DNA of 64,000 bases from Ciborinia camelliae (GCA_025890175.1 JANPYM010000007.1:1988209-2052208); one strand, 5' to 3'; positions 44,198 through 56,500 are shown, counted from the first letter of the stretch. Numbers and translations are program-made. Notes: a model not told the origin generated them from the sequence alone.

Positions 44198-45023
44198 ATG
44201 GCGTTTGAAGATTTGGAAAGAGGGTTTCAGACGTTGAATTTATCCGAGCCTGTTACGCCTGAATATCTTTTGTTCAATCCTTCGGGAGATAAAATACGGC
44301 TTCGACAGCAATTTGATGATATACCTCGTTATTTGTTTCGCGTATCCACTCCAGAATCTGGCTGTACAATTGATGAGTTTTGGGTAAAGTCTGTGGCTGC
44401 TACGAATAACGATGAGGATAGCACATTGGATATGGATCCTTGCTTGGGACCACCAGAGAGCGGCGACAACGCTCAATCAACATCTCCAATGGAAACACAA
44501 CTCTCATACAGATAACTTGGTCTCTTGGACGAGCTCTCTGCTGTTTGCGCTACAATATATTTTCTACCGAAACAAGGATAGGCGAGACGGATCGAATCTA
44601 GAGCGCATTTATCTTTGCATCATCGATACCACTAGCTTTCCCAAGGGAGTATTCCTTAGAGACATGGACCTTTTGAATACCTATCGATCAATTGAAACAA
44701 ACCTACAAAACTATTATGAACTCCGGAACAAAAAGCATGAAACCGATGCAGGGACCTACTACTTTGGAGAGTACATGTCGCAGGGTGCACTGAAAATCGA
44801 AAACAAATGCCAAAGAGTTTCAGCAAAGGCAATCATTGACAAAGGATTATTCTCTGTACAGCCTGAGTTTCAAACTACAATGGAATCGGAGGACAATCCC
44901 TTGGCAAAAGAGGTAATCCGTCTCCGTGAAGGGCTCTACCAAAATACCAAAGGAATACAACAAAAGATCGACGAAGGACTGAACGCAGCGGTTGATATTG
45001 CATTAATCTTCGAACCACGCTAG
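44198..45023 (+). CDS. DUF7587-like fungal protein, possibly frameshifted
   Basis: The N-terminal part (frame of 44198, MAFEDLERGF) contains IPRYLFRVSTPESG and DEFWVKSVAA. The C-terminal part, in another frame from about 44457, contains LNQHLQWKHNSHTDNLVSWTSSLLFALQYIFYR, then CIIDTTSFPKGVFLRDMDL, YYFGEYMSQGALKIENKCQRVSA and a charged tail ending at 45023. Together these match the layout of an uncharacterised fungal domain that I recall as DUF7587. The frame change can be explained by a 73-bp intron 44384-44456 (GTAAAG...CACCAG) or by a one-base deletion near 44470. Because WVKSVAA looks like conserved coding sequence and would fall inside the intron, a frameshifted allele is a serious possibility. 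Function is unknown. Confidence 0.6.
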
Positions 45024-45679
45024 AGACTGCCTATAGCAGCTAATTTCATCGCATTGCTTCCTTGGCAATTAAAAGTTAGCGACATGTTAAAGAGATTCAG
45101 GGGCCGCATGTTTACAGGAATTGTTCCTCTGTACCTACGTCGGACATGCGCGCTGATATATCTAGACGACGCAAGAGAGCAATGCGCATTTTCAAAGACC
45201 AAGATAATGGCCTGTGATACTTTGCCAGAGGTACAGCGATTCCGAAGAATGACAAGTTTTATTTATATATGAAGACTTTCTTCGAACGAAGCTTGAAAAC
45301 TTGAGAGGTACACTCCCAGTCATCAGACTATCAAGCAAGAACCAAGGATATGGATGTTCACACAGCGTACATCGGAGGAGCCGAGCCTGCGTTACAAGAA
45401 GCCGATGATATAAACCTAGCTGCCAAAGTTATCACACCATATACGCTTCGCAAGTGTCTATCAGACGCCCGGCAACACTCTGCACTCCAGGGGCGCGATA
45501 CGATAGCGAATTCAAGCCATATCTAACCTTGGAATCCAGATATGGAGAAATGTTATGTACAGCCATTCCCTCCCGTCTCTCGGCATGCACTGAAGACAGA
45601 TGAGGTCACTTGGTTTCGGTTCAATTAACCAATAGGTGAATGAGCGCAAACAGTCTCTGAATATGTATTTCATTCTTCC
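45024..45679. other. Intergenic, possible decayed 3' sequence
   Basis: Short plus-strand frames (for example 45054-45272) follow the stop but show no domain. No other feature. Confidence 0.4.
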
Positions 45680-45680
45680 A

Positions 45681-46091
45681 GGGTGCGTTCGGATCTATTG
45701 CAGCTTGCTGCGTACAGTGGAAGCATGAAAGGGTTCAAGTTGTATATTGAGGCTATTCCTAGGGGTGCTAGTATTAATCATAGTATACCTATTTGTCATG
45801 ATAACAGGATAAATTATTTTAACACTTTCGCCTCAATGTATCAGCTTTAATAATCAATCGAACCGAACATGATAGTGAGCCCAATAAAAAAATCTTTGAA
45901 GATTTTCCTATATTTGTTAACTGCAACTTTTGGTTCTGTTGACAAATATATTTAACCCAAAATCAACATTCAAATTATTTAAATTAACATTTTCATCCCT
46001 CCGTCATCGCCCCCCTCTGCTATTTTTTAAACCAGCCTCGACGCAAATACATATATTTGAAATATTTTATAGCATCGATCCGAACGCACCC
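45681..46091. mobile_element. MITE with perfect 15-bp terminal inverted repeats
   Basis: It begins GGGTGCGTTCGGATC (45681-45695) and ends with the exact reverse complement GATCCGAACGCACCC (46077-46091), giving 411 bp of AT-rich, non-coding DNA. The flank after the right end is TAA. The base pair outside the repeats (A...T) also matches. The left flank is CCA, so no target-site duplication is visible at this copy. Related right ends occur at 34413-34427 (followed by TTA) and, diverged, at 56945-56959 (followed by TAA). Small size, lack of coding capacity and TIRs define a miniature inverted-repeat element. A TWA flank would fit PIF/Harbinger. Confidence 0.82.
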
Positions 46092-46508
46092 TAAGTTACC
46101 CTCATATTAACTTGATACGTTGCGGTAACTACCGCATTTAGCGAGGTAGATATTGGATGAATAGGGATGAGATTGGATGGTGGGTGTGAATGCCGGGATT
46201 GCAGAGGTCTGTCAATCTCCCCTTTTCACCATCCATTGGTTAGGAAAAATTCATGTCGCGCCGTACGGATGAACTATATATGCATTCATGTAGTATTTGG
46301 CAATGCCCCTGTAGATACAAATTCCCAAAGTCTCGATTATCCTTCCACTTCTCCTGACCAGTTTCATTCCCATTCCAAGCCTACCCCACTCTCGGATGAG
46401 TTTTGATTTAGACAAACTTTTTATACAAACTCCCCATTCGTCTTTCACTACCTTTCCAATTCCCTCCAAATCACATCTCTATTAGTTTCACTTCATACTC
46501 TCTCAATC
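46092..46508. other. Intergenic, VTC4 3' flank
   Basis: No coding signal beyond the VTC4 terminator region. Confidence 0.5.
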
Positions 46509-49032
46509 CTATCCCCTGGCATTCAACTGAAAGCACGCATTAACTACTACTGCTGCAAACAGCGAGAAACACAAAATACTCGGTCCCCAAGCATCATAAT
46601 ACTTGATATTTCTCCTTTCCCTCATACTTCTACTCCTATACAAATACATACCCACACTATATGACAGACTCATAATAGCGACTATGGAGAAGAAACCTGC
46701 AGCGATAAACGATATTGCCGTGGGTTTTGATCCGAAGTTGACAAGTGTGGCGGCAATTGTACCAATGTAGATTGAGAATTCGAGCTGAAAGAACTGTTAG
46801 CGGGCTGGGTGGGTACAAGCAGATCATTGTAAGGAAATAGATACGTACCCAAGTTAAGAAAGTTCTCTCGGCGGCAAAATATACTTTTGGCTCAACACGA
46901 ACTGGTACGTGAATCTTCTTTCCAGGAGGGGCCTTGAATTTCCTAGCGACAACTTTACCACCGCCGTTTCGAAGAGCTGTGAATGTGGCACTATTACTAT
47001 CCATTGGGTCTCTTGGGGTAGGGCTCATCGACTGAATGCCTCTAGCGAGCTGATGACCCGCCGATTTGACATAATATTTGGCGCCTTCTATTATATAAGC
47101 CATACCACCAATTCTTCTGGCTTGCTCGAATGGCCGATTGTCGATTGAATCCTCGTCATCAGTATCATAAATATAGTCTTCTTCCACCAATGGCATATTG
47201 GAAATTTCCTCTTCTATATCAAGGCTATTGCCTGGTGCTCCATGGTTGCGTCGCCTTAGGTTCTCGGAAGCGGTACCTAAAGTCCCAGGTTGGTTGAAAC
47301 TGAAGTCTTCATCATCAGAGTCATCGTCGTCATCATCGTCATCGTCGCTCGTAGAGCTTGGATTTGAATGACCTGGTCTTTTAATGCCGAAATGTTGAGT
47401 GACCGGCTTTCGGATATCTACATCCATTTGTGGCATCCAAAATGGTATAAGGTTTATGCGAGTGGGGAAGAGAGTCGCGGTACCATGAATGAATTTCGAG
47501 AATTTAGGAACAGCTTCAACAAGGTGACTAGCAATGAGTTCTCGTACCCATTCTGGAGGGTCTTGACCAGCCTGAGTTTGCAACTTGACTTCCAAAACTG
47601 CATAGGGAAATCTTTCGACGTCTTCTGCTGGCAATTGACTGAAAGGATAATCGATACCAATGTCCATTCTTCGCCAGTTATCACCAGCACGTATCCTTCC
47701 GTCAAGGTTATCTTCTCTAACCATGGTCAATTCGGTATCTAAAGAGATACGAACTCTTGCATCAGCCGGCAATTGAAAGGCTGTACGGTTGTAAAATGAC
47801 CGACAGACAGGTACATAGCCCTTCTTGAGAACCGAGTATTGAACTTCCCTAGCGAGCCTCTCGTCCTCCTCGATGGCTTTCAAAGGTTTCTTGCCTTCCT
47901 TGCGAGCCTTCTCAAATATAGCAGCAGGTAGCATTTCTCCCTTCATGTATGCATTGACGTTCTTCTCCTTGATTCCAAATCTTGCCTTGACCGATTTCTC
48001 TCCTGTCCAATCTTCACGATGTGTTTTTCGTTCCACAAATATATGTTCATTGTCGATGTCGCCGTACCATCTAAGACGAATAGCTTCCGCCCCTTCACTC
48101 TTCTTAAGCCGACCCTCATATAGATCCCACTTCTCGGGATTGTCGTAATAAATCGAGGTGATCGCAGAATCTTTTGCTTCGAACTCTTTACTGGCATTGA
48201 AGACAAGGACAGGTAAATGCTAAACGAAATTAGCAGAGATTATGAATTGGCAAAAGCAACTTTACCTTCAAGATAATGAGCTTCAACTCAGTAATATTAT
48301 CCGGATGTACCCAATATTTAGTAGTCTGGCGAATGAAACTGGCTTGACTTCCGCCTGCAGAACTGTCACCCTGCACTGGATTTCCCCTCGTTCTGACCAA
48401 GTCATATAACTTCGATAGCTTAACGATGTCCGCATCATAGTTGTCTTTGAAGAAAGGTTTCGCCTTGAGCCTTGTCGCAAACACAGGTTTCAGCATCCAT
48501 TTGGTGGTTTTCTGTTAATTGTTAGCTACCAAGGCAACATGCATATTACCAACAAACTTACGTCATGCTTCTTGATGATCTTTTGGAATCCAGTATAGTT
48601 CAACTGGACAAATTTGGCCAAATCGTGTACATCTGCAATAATGTCGCTCAAGTCTTCTTCCAATAGCATAAACTCTTCTTCCGTAGGAGCATCAGAATCT
48701 ACTAATGCATTACTATGTCTACGTTCAGGCCCTCTTGAATCCAGTCTCCCGACAACTTCACCAACCTCTCTATCCGCATTTGCAATTCGTCGACTGATTT
48801 CGATCGCTTTCAGTTTCTGTTTGGTGTGTACCTTATCCAGCTCTGTCTCTATAAGATCAATGAACTCTCTTTCATTCTCTTCCGTCCATTTTTCCCTCTT
48901 CGGGTTTGGGTTGTCTTTCGTGGGAGGGGTAACATAAGGAGTCTTGAGCTTCTCTTTTAGCTCATCGTAAGCAATATAGTACCATTGGTACTCTTTGATC
49001 AAACTCGACCGGAGCTGTTCGCCGAACTTCAT
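46509..49032 (-). CDS. VTC4: Vacuolar transporter chaperone 4, polyphosphate polymerase
   Basis: Catalytic subunit of the VTC complex that makes polyphosphate from ATP and moves it into the vacuole. Minus-strand exons 49032-48562, 48511-48266, 48219-46849 and 46784-46509 give 787 residues. Residues 1-157 are an SPX domain (MKFGEQL..., ending with the lysine cluster KIIKKHD, 151-157) that senses inositol pyrophosphates. Residues about 200-520 are the tunnel-shaped polymerase: IRLRWYGD (R287, R289), [11 protein letters not shown] (K304), VRISLDTEL and YAVLEVKLQ (catalytic Glu). A very acidic linker follows ([15 protein letters not shown]). The C-terminal part has the VTC1-like membrane helices: RTFLTW joined by splicing to [18 protein letters not shown], then [18 protein letters not shown] and [16 protein letters not shown]. 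The frame is open upstream to 49131, but the ATG at 49032 gives the canonical SPX start. Confidence 0.96.
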
Positions 49033-50161
49033 GATGATGGTTCCGGGTTGAAAATTGTATTGTCCTGGGGGACCGTTGGTTTGCGATAACCAACGTTGAG
49101 AATGTGTCTTCAAATCCTGAACAATCAGCATTTATAACAAGGAAAGAAGTTTAATCAAGTGAGCATGGAAACGAAATGGACTTTGTTATAAGAGGTTCAT
49201 TCTTCGAGTTTGAATTTAAGAAGAGGAGAAAAGGTTATTACTGTTACATACAAAATATGTGAATTGAGTGAGTCGAAGTCGTTGGGTTGGTAATAAGGTT
49301 GGTTGTTATGCTCGTTGAAGGTAGGTAGCTGGGAGGTAGGTAGGTACGGGTGAGGTAGGAAAGAGGATAAACAACAAATGAGGAAGCCGCCGTCCTAGGT
49401 GGGTGGGTATAACAATGTGCCTGCCTGCCACTTATTAGGTAATTAATGGAGACCTATGTTGGAATTGAAATTGGGATGGGAATTGGAAAAGTTGTCAATG
49501 TACCAAGAGAGCGAGAGAGTATAAAGTTGTGAATATCCAAGATAATATCCAACATTCGATTCCAACATTACCTGCAGGTGAGAGGTACGGGTCGATAACC
49601 TTACCTTACTCCAGCCGATAGTAAGATTACCATTACCATTGATGGATGGGATGGAAGCTTGATTGGTCTGAATTACTGGATTTCAATTGAGCCATTTGAC
49701 CAATTGACCAATCATAAATTAATTTCATCACACCTGCACCTCCAGGCTGCACCTGCACGTTTTAGAAACCTTAATTGGGTCATTAAATTATTAGATAATT
49801 ACCTAATGTAGCTTAGTCTCTAATCCGAATATCACATCTTCTAATATGGAGGTCACATGACAGACAATCTAACATGGATTGACTCCGCTTCTCTCATCTG
49901 CCTGCCTTCGCGGTTGTGAGTTTTCGTTTGATCTACCTACTAGTATCTACTCTTTTATTATCTGAGTGCATTTGGAGAATACACTTACATTGACTGAGTT
50001 ACACACATACAGTTGAAAACTTTGAGCATTGAGATCCTTCACAACTGTTTATCAATATCATTAAGTATTCGTCTGCTTGAACTCAAGTGTTTCTGGCTTG
50101 ACGTTACGAGCTCAATATATCAAATCATTACCAGATCGAACCATCCTTCGCTTATTACATT
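49033..50161. other. Divergent promoter region, VTC4 / guanine deaminase
   Basis: 1.1 kb with TAGGTAGG and GGTGGGTGGG-type motifs at about 49320-49346 and 49396-49408. No gene. CACGTG/CACGTT phosphate-response boxes were looked for, and none is obvious. Confidence 0.5.
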
Positions 50162-51526
50162 ATGGCAACTATCGCACCAAACACACCCTTGTTAATTCAT
50201 GGTTCCATTATTCAGTCAGCAAGTGTGGATACTCTTGAGTATGTTGAACAAGGCCTTCTAGTTATCCAGTCTGGCAAAATCCTATACTATCACAAGAACA
50301 TAAAAAAAGAGGATGTTGCTTCCATTCTTGGAAGTCTTGACCTTGGAGCTCTGCTTCCCAGTGTCCGTTATCTCAAAAAGGGTCAATTTGTTATCCCCGG
50401 CTTCGTTGATACTCACAGCCATGCTCCCCAATGGGCTCAGCGTGGTTTAGGACGTGGACTCGAAATCCTGGATTGGTTGGACGAAGTAACTTTCCCCAAT
50501 GAGGCAAAATTCGAAGATCCAGATCATGCTCGACGTGTGTACAGTTCCTGTGTCGACGGATTCATCAAGCAAGGTATCACTACCGTTTCCTATTATGGGT
50601 CTTTGCACGGTGAAGCAACAAAAATATTGGCAGATATCTGCTTTGAAAAAGGACAACGAGCTTTCGTAGGGAAGTGCAATATGGATCGCAATTCTCCTGC
50701 CTATTACACAGATGCGTCCGCAGAATCCTCTCTTGAAGTCACGAAGGATTTTATATCCTACGTACGACACATCGACCCCAATTTTGATCTTGTTAGCCCT
50801 ATTCTTACACCTAGATTTGCGATTTCCTGTACCGAAGAACTTCTTGCAGGCATCGGACAAATTGCGAAAGCCAATCCTACCTTACCCATTCAAACACATT
50901 TTTGCGAGGCAGAATCCGAGAAGTCTACCACTCTATCTCTGTTTCCATCATTCACAAATGAAGCGGATCTCTATGAAAGTTTTAACCTTCTGTCTGAACG
51001 GTCCATTCTCGCACATTGCACCATAATGACAGACTATGAGATAGAGCGTATTGCTGCGCTCGACTGCGGAGTAGCACATTGCCCAATTTCAAATACCACA
51101 GTTGGCGGGGGCTTCATGGCAGCACCCATTCGTGACTATCTTCGCCGCGGTATTAAAGTTGGACTAGGAACTGATAGTGGTGGTGGATTTTCTTCCTCAA
51201 TCTTGGACGCTATGCGACAGGCTTTCATAGTGTCCAATGCGAAACACTTTCTCACCAAAGGTGCTGACCCACGACTATCTCTAGCGGAATGTTTCTACCT
51301 CGCCACACTTGGTGGTGCTCGAGTTTGTTGTCTAGACCATGAAATTGGCGGCTTTTCCAATGGGAAACAGTTTGATGCTCTGGTTGTCGATACAGAAATA
51401 GAGGGAGCAATGACTATGGTTGACGAAAAAGATATCCTTCCAGTTCTCTTTGAGAAGTTTTTGATGAGTGGTGATGATCGGAATATTGTCGAAGTTTACG
51501 TTAAAGGGAGACAGATCAAGGGTTGA
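50162..51526 (+). CDS. Guanine deaminase
   Basis: Hydrolyses guanine to xanthine plus ammonia (purine salvage/catabolism). Single exon, 454 residues, an amidohydrolase-superfamily zinc enzyme. Seen: PGFVDTHSHAPQWAQRGLG with metal ligands H85 and H87, a central QTHFCE histidine, LAHCTIM histidine, and GLGTDSGGG with the metal-binding Asp. The substrate loop CPISNTTVGGG is also present. Yeast Gud1 and human guanine deaminase have the same arrangement; the usual GTDVAGG is GTDSGGG here. The start at 50162 follows TTACATT and gives the expected short N-terminus. Confidence 0.93.
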   Translation: MATIAPNTPLLIHGSIIQSASVDTLEYVEQGLLVIQSGKILYYHKNIKKEDVASILGSLDLGALLPSVRYLKKGQFVIPGFVDTHSHAPQWAQRGLGRGLEILDWLDEVTFPNEAKFEDPDHARRVYSSCVDGFIKQGITTVSYYGSLHGEATKILADICFEKGQRAFVGKCNMDRNSPAYYTDASAESSLEVTKDFISYVRHIDPNFDLVSPILTPRFAISCTEELLAGIGQIAKANPTLPIQTHFCEAESEKSTTLSLFPSFTNEADLYESFNLLSERSILAHCTIMTDYEIERIAALDCGVAHCPISNTTVGGGFMAAPIRDYLRRGIKVGLGTDSGGGFSSSILDAMRQAFIVSNAKHFLTKGADPRLSLAECFYLATLGGARVCCLDHEIGGFSNGKQFDALVVDTEIEGAMTMVDEKDILPVLFEKFLMSGDDRNIVEVYVKGRQIKG

Positions 51527-51883
51527 TCAAAATCTCATAGGAGTTCTTTAAATATAAGTCGATTGTTTTTCTATCAAGGAAAGTTACGGCAAGGGCTCCT
51601 CAAGATAATGACCCTAACAAAGCTAGGCTCGAGAATGTGATGTCTATATAAGCAATATACCGGCTCAGATAGCTATACCCAACATTCTTGTTCTTTGAAT
51701 TGGTTATTCATTGTTCGCATTCCACAAATCAAATCTAGGCTTTGGCTGACAAAGCATCCCACTGCCACACGTGTACCCCACGTTTCTCCAGGCAACATTT
51801 CAGTGCATTCACTCTTTTGTTCTTTCAACCGTCTTTGAATTTCAAGTTTCCTCATCAAAATCTCCAAATTCACCCCCTGGATC
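51527..51883. other. Short intergenic region
   Basis: No feature beyond the promoter of the esterase gene. Confidence 0.5.
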
Positions 51884-53018
51884 ATGTCAGATCCTTCCCC
51901 AAAACAGCCTCCTGAGGCCCCTAGAAAGCTTTCACCGTTGAAAATACTTTGCTTGGGCGACTCTCTCACACAAGGTTATTCGGAGTACGGCACTAAATTT
52001 ACCCCTTATAGCAAATGGATGAAAGAAGTGCTAGTAAAGAAATGGCCGGATAGAGAAATTGAAGTAATCACCGATGGAAGCAGTGAAGACTTACTTACTC
52101 CACCGGGGGGGTTTTCGAGGAGAATGGAGAGACACTGTAGGTTTTGGGTTTTTATTTTCAAGCAGCAGGAAAGGACGAGAAGACATCTTCAATGTCCAAA
52201 GAATTCAAGCTGGATTATCGAGTGATGTTCTCCGGCTATCAAAACTTGATCCGTTGAATCTAGCCATCCACTACTACCGTGCACTCATATATCACGGGAA
52301 CAATCGCCGCTCTACATCCAGCATCATTCATCCCCATCCCAACCCAATTCTCACCCACCAACCCTCCTTCAACTCTTTCCATATGCCTATCTATCCATGC
52401 ACCCACTAACCCCTCAAAACTCCAGTCCCCTCCACGCCTCCAATAACCCACACGATTCTCCTCGGCGGGACTAATGATCTTGCCTACAACCGGCCCATTA
52501 ATACTATCTATGCCGTCTTCGAAACGCTCATCTTCACCCCCCTCAGCCACTCCTCCAAAGTCTTGATCCTTACTGTTCCCGAATGTCACGTGAGGAGTAA
52601 AGTTCTGGATGAGAAGAGGGAGGAACTGAATGATAGGTTAGTTTATAGTTTGGGTAGGAAGGATAATGTGTATGTCTATCTCCTTTTTGTTTGTTATTAA
52701 CTTTCACTCTGATAGGGGCTTTAAAAAATGGGAATTCATGAGATTTGATACACGATGAAAATGGATGGAACATATCTGGTATACTAACAAATCTTACCAA
52801 AATCTAGCGATACATTTGATTTGCGTGGCAAAATGCCATATCACAATATGGAACCTGATAGACGAGCAAGACTTTGGGATGACGGATTACATTTTACGGA
52901 AATGGGATATGAGGAGATGGGAGTTATGGTCGGGGAGAAAATGATAGAGTTTATTGAGGAAGTGAAGCATGAGAAGGAGGTTTCGTTGTCTGGGAAGGGG
53001 ACTATGGGGATTGAGTGA
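51884..53018 (+). CDS. SGNH/GDSL-type esterase, three exons with a long first intron
   Basis: A small serine hydrolase of the SGNH fold. Exons 51884-52136, 52426-52669 and 52808-53018 give 235 residues. Block I LCLGDSLTQGY supplies Ser, block III ILLGGTNDLA supplies Gly/Asn, and block V DDGLHFTEMGY supplies the Asp-x-x-His pair. The first intron (289 bp, GTAGGT...CTCCAG, branch ACTAAC) is unusually long for the window, but only the AG at 52424-52425 restores the frame before the GGTND block. The splice joins RMERH to FPSTPPITHT. The second intron is 138 bp (GTATGT...ATCTAG). No signal peptide, so it is probably cytosolic. Substrate is unknown; relatives include isoamyl-acetate-type esterases. 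Confidence 0.85.
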
Positions 53019-53523
53019 GAGGATAGAAAATAGTAATCGTGTGATGGTAAAGAGAGATGATGCGCGGTTATATGTGGTTGGGTGATTGATTATATAATGT
53101 ACATATGAATGTAAATGGATTTGGCATTTAACTAGGGTTTCTCGACGACCACGAGTTCCGATGACAGTTATGAAAACATGGTGGATGCTGCTGAAAATAT
53201 AGCGGGTTGCGAATAATGTGAATGTGACAAGAGAGGATTCTCAGACCGAAGTAGTACCGAGTGAGTTAGCTCCAAAGCACGTGGCTTGAAAACCAGCCAA
53301 TTATGAATCATCATGTTAAAAACCCAAAAACCACTTTACGCGTGAATTTTACAAGACGCGTCAAGGGGCGTGCGGTTGTTGTATCCACTTTCCTTCCTTT
53401 TTTACTCCATTGTGTTTGTGTTTATGTTTACTCTTCAATGCCATATCAAATTAGAAGCTCCACAACAACCACTCATATTCTTTCGGCACTAAATTTGCAC
53501 AGCGTCATTAACTAAAGTTCAAC
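53019..53523. other. Intergenic, MCM4 promoter
   Basis: It contains ACGCGT words at about 53338 and 53356, matching the MluI cell-cycle box (MCB, ACGCGT) that drives G1/S replication genes in fungi. This fits the MCM4 gene that starts at 53524. Confidence 0.55.
53338..53362 (+). promoter_or_regulatory. Candidate pair of MCB elements upstream of MCM4
   Basis: Two ACGCGT hexamers (53338-53343 and 53356-53361) lie about 170-185 bp before the MCM4 start. In yeasts MBF (Mbp1-Swi6) binds ACGCGT to activate G1/S genes including MCM genes. The positions are seen; the regulation is inferred. Confidence 0.55.
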
Positions 53524-56500
53524 ATGTCGTCGCCTGCTGGTCGTCGGCAGCGCAATTCTCAATCTGCGACCCCTAGACGTACATCAGCAAGAAATTCGCA
53601 AGCCGTACCAAGTAGTCCACCAGATCCCGCCGCTGCTCAACTTCAAAATGAAGCAGCCTCGTCGCAAGGCGCAACAGGTACTCCTCGGCGGGGTATTATT
53701 CCATCTTCGTCTCCTATGAACTATCGATCCTCTCCGGCAGATGCTGCTCGATTCAATCGAGATGTTAGCTCACCCTTGAGGCAAATGACAAATACCCAGT
53801 CGACGAGAGAAGATGGTGATCGTACACCAAGAGCAGGCGTCAGCGCTCTTATTGGCGGTAGGTACTATATTGACAGATTAATCAATGCAAACTGACAGTA
53901 ATAGACTCCTCCCCGATCAGATACGAAGCAAGTTCAAGTCCCGGTAGAGCATATGCCAATGACCCCCAGACCAATATTCCAAGTGATAGCAGTGGCCTTT
54001 TCGTTCGTTCTTCTCGATCCCAAGGTCCTGGATCTGCAGTCAATAATTCGCGAAGAGGGGATATTACATCTGATAATCTTAACACACCCCGTGCGCGAAG
54101 ACGTATTTTTATGGATGAAAGTGGCCGAATTGTAAGAGATGTTCCACCCGAAGATGCGGAAGCTCCGTCATTCTCGAATCTCGACCCAACAACTTCGGAT
54201 GCGCAAGCAATGGGAGGCAATTCTACCCTATGTATCTGGGGTACAAACGTTTCTATCAATGATACGTTGTCCACATTCAAGGACTTCCTCCGAAACTATA
54301 CCAAAAAATATCGAATGTGGGGTGAGGGCATGTCGGAGGAAGATACGCAAGCCGATCCAGACTCAAACTCGACGGAATACTTGGAGATGATGCAAAATAT
54401 GCTGACTCTCGGAATTACGAGTCTCAACTTGGATTTCCGCAATCTTAAGGCATACCCTCCCACCAAGAAACTTTGGCAACAAGCGCAAGATTATCCTCAG
54501 GATATTGTTACTCTTATGGATCAAGGTATCAAAGATGTTATGTACGAGATTGCGGAGAATCAAATGGCAATTCAAAGGCAGTCACAAAGCTCCGCGGGAC
54601 AGACATCTGGACGAAGCAGAATCCAAAGCTCGGAACCCCCTGTTCCAAGTTCAGAGAGGAGCGAGGCAGATGCCGCAACGCCACGAGGGCAGGATTCTAA
54701 CGAAGTTGATTTGTGTGCGGAGGTACAAAAGAGATCATATAGAGTTCGGCCCTTTGGACTGGATAACACTATTAATATGAGAGATCTCAATCCATCCGAC
54801 GTGGACAAGATTATAGCTATCAAGGGTCTTGTGATCCGAACTACACCAATCATCCCAGATATGAAGGATGCGTTCTTCAAATGTTCTGTGTGCAATCATA
54901 CAGTTAAGGTTGATATTGACCGTGGTAAGATTGCCGAGCCTACCGAATGCCCCCGTCCAGTCTGTGGCTCTCCAAATTCTATGCAGATTGTACACAACCG
55001 TTCTGGATTCATGGACAAGCAAGTTATTAAACTTCAAGAGACTCCGGATTCCGTGCCTGCCGGTCAGACCCCACATTCTGTATCAATGTGCGCATACGAC
55101 GAACTGGTGGATCTCTGCAAAGCTGGTGACAGAGTTGAGATTACCGGTATATTCAAGGCTAGTCCAGTCCGTGTCAATCCTCGTCAACGGACTCTTAAGA
55201 GCATTTACAAAACCTACATCGATGTTTTGCATATCCAAAAGGTTGACAAGAAGAGAATGGGAATTGATGCATCGACTGTAGAACAGGAAATATCGGATCA
55301 ATTAGCAGGAAATATTGAAGAGACTAGAAAGGTCTCTGAGGAGGAGGAAGAAAAGATCAGGGAAACTGCCGCCCGACCAGATATCTATGAACTTCTATCT
55401 CGATCCCTTGCACCTAGTATCTTTGAGATGGACGACGTTAAGAAGGGTATCTTGCTTCAGTTGTTTGGAGGAACGAACAAGTCTTTCGAGAAGGGAGGAA
55501 GCCCTAAATACAGAGGAGATATCAATATTCTACTTTGTGGTGATCCTTCTACTTCGAAATCTCAGATTCTACAATACGTACATAAGATCGCCCCTCGTGG
55601 TGTATACACGAGTGGTAAAGGATCATCGGCTGTTGGTTTAACAGCCTATGTTACTAGAGACCCAGAGACACGCCAACTTGTTCTTGAGTCTGGAGCCCTC
55701 GTTTTGTCAGATGGAGGTGTTTGCTGTATCGATGAGTTTGACAAAATGTCCGATGCTACTCGATCAGTTTTGCACGAAGTTATGGAACAACAAACTGTCT
55801 CTATTGCCAAGGCAGGAATTATCACAACTTTGAATGCCCGAACTAGTATTCTTGCATCCGCAAATCCAATAGGAAGTAAATACAATCCGAACTTACCAGT
55901 ACCGCAGAATATCGACCTCCCACCTACTCTACTTTCCAGATTTGATCTCGTCTACTTGATCTTGGATCGTATTGATGAGACTAATGATCGTAGATTGGCT
56001 CGCCATCTTCTCAGTATGTACTTAGACGATAAGCCACAAAGTGCTTCGGGAGGATTGGAAATTTTGGTAAGCGCATCTCTTTCAAAAACAGGCAAAAGTA
56101 CACAGCTAACAAACTCAGCCTATCGAATTCCTAACTTCCTATATCTCCTATGCTCGTGCCAAGTGTCAACCACGAATCAGTCAAGAAGCGTCTGCAGAAC
56201 TTGTCTCCGCTTATGTCGAAATGCGCAAACTCGGCGAAGATATCCGCGCCGCCGAACGTCGTATCACAGCCACAACTCGTCAACTCGAATCCATGATTCG
56301 TCTTTCCGAAGCTCATGCTAAAATGCGCTTATCGGAAATTGTTACAAAAGAAGATGTGCAAGAGGCAGTTAGATTGATTAAGAGTGCTTTGAAACAAGCG
56401 GCTACGGATGCAAGGACGGGTTTGATTGATATGAGTCTTTTGACCGAAGGTACGAGTGCGAGTGAGAGAAGAAGAAAGGGTGACTTAAAGACCGCGGTAC

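Noticed and set aside
54363..55301. Several antisense and alternate frames within MCM4
   Set aside because: All are shadows of the clearly conserved MCM4 frame.
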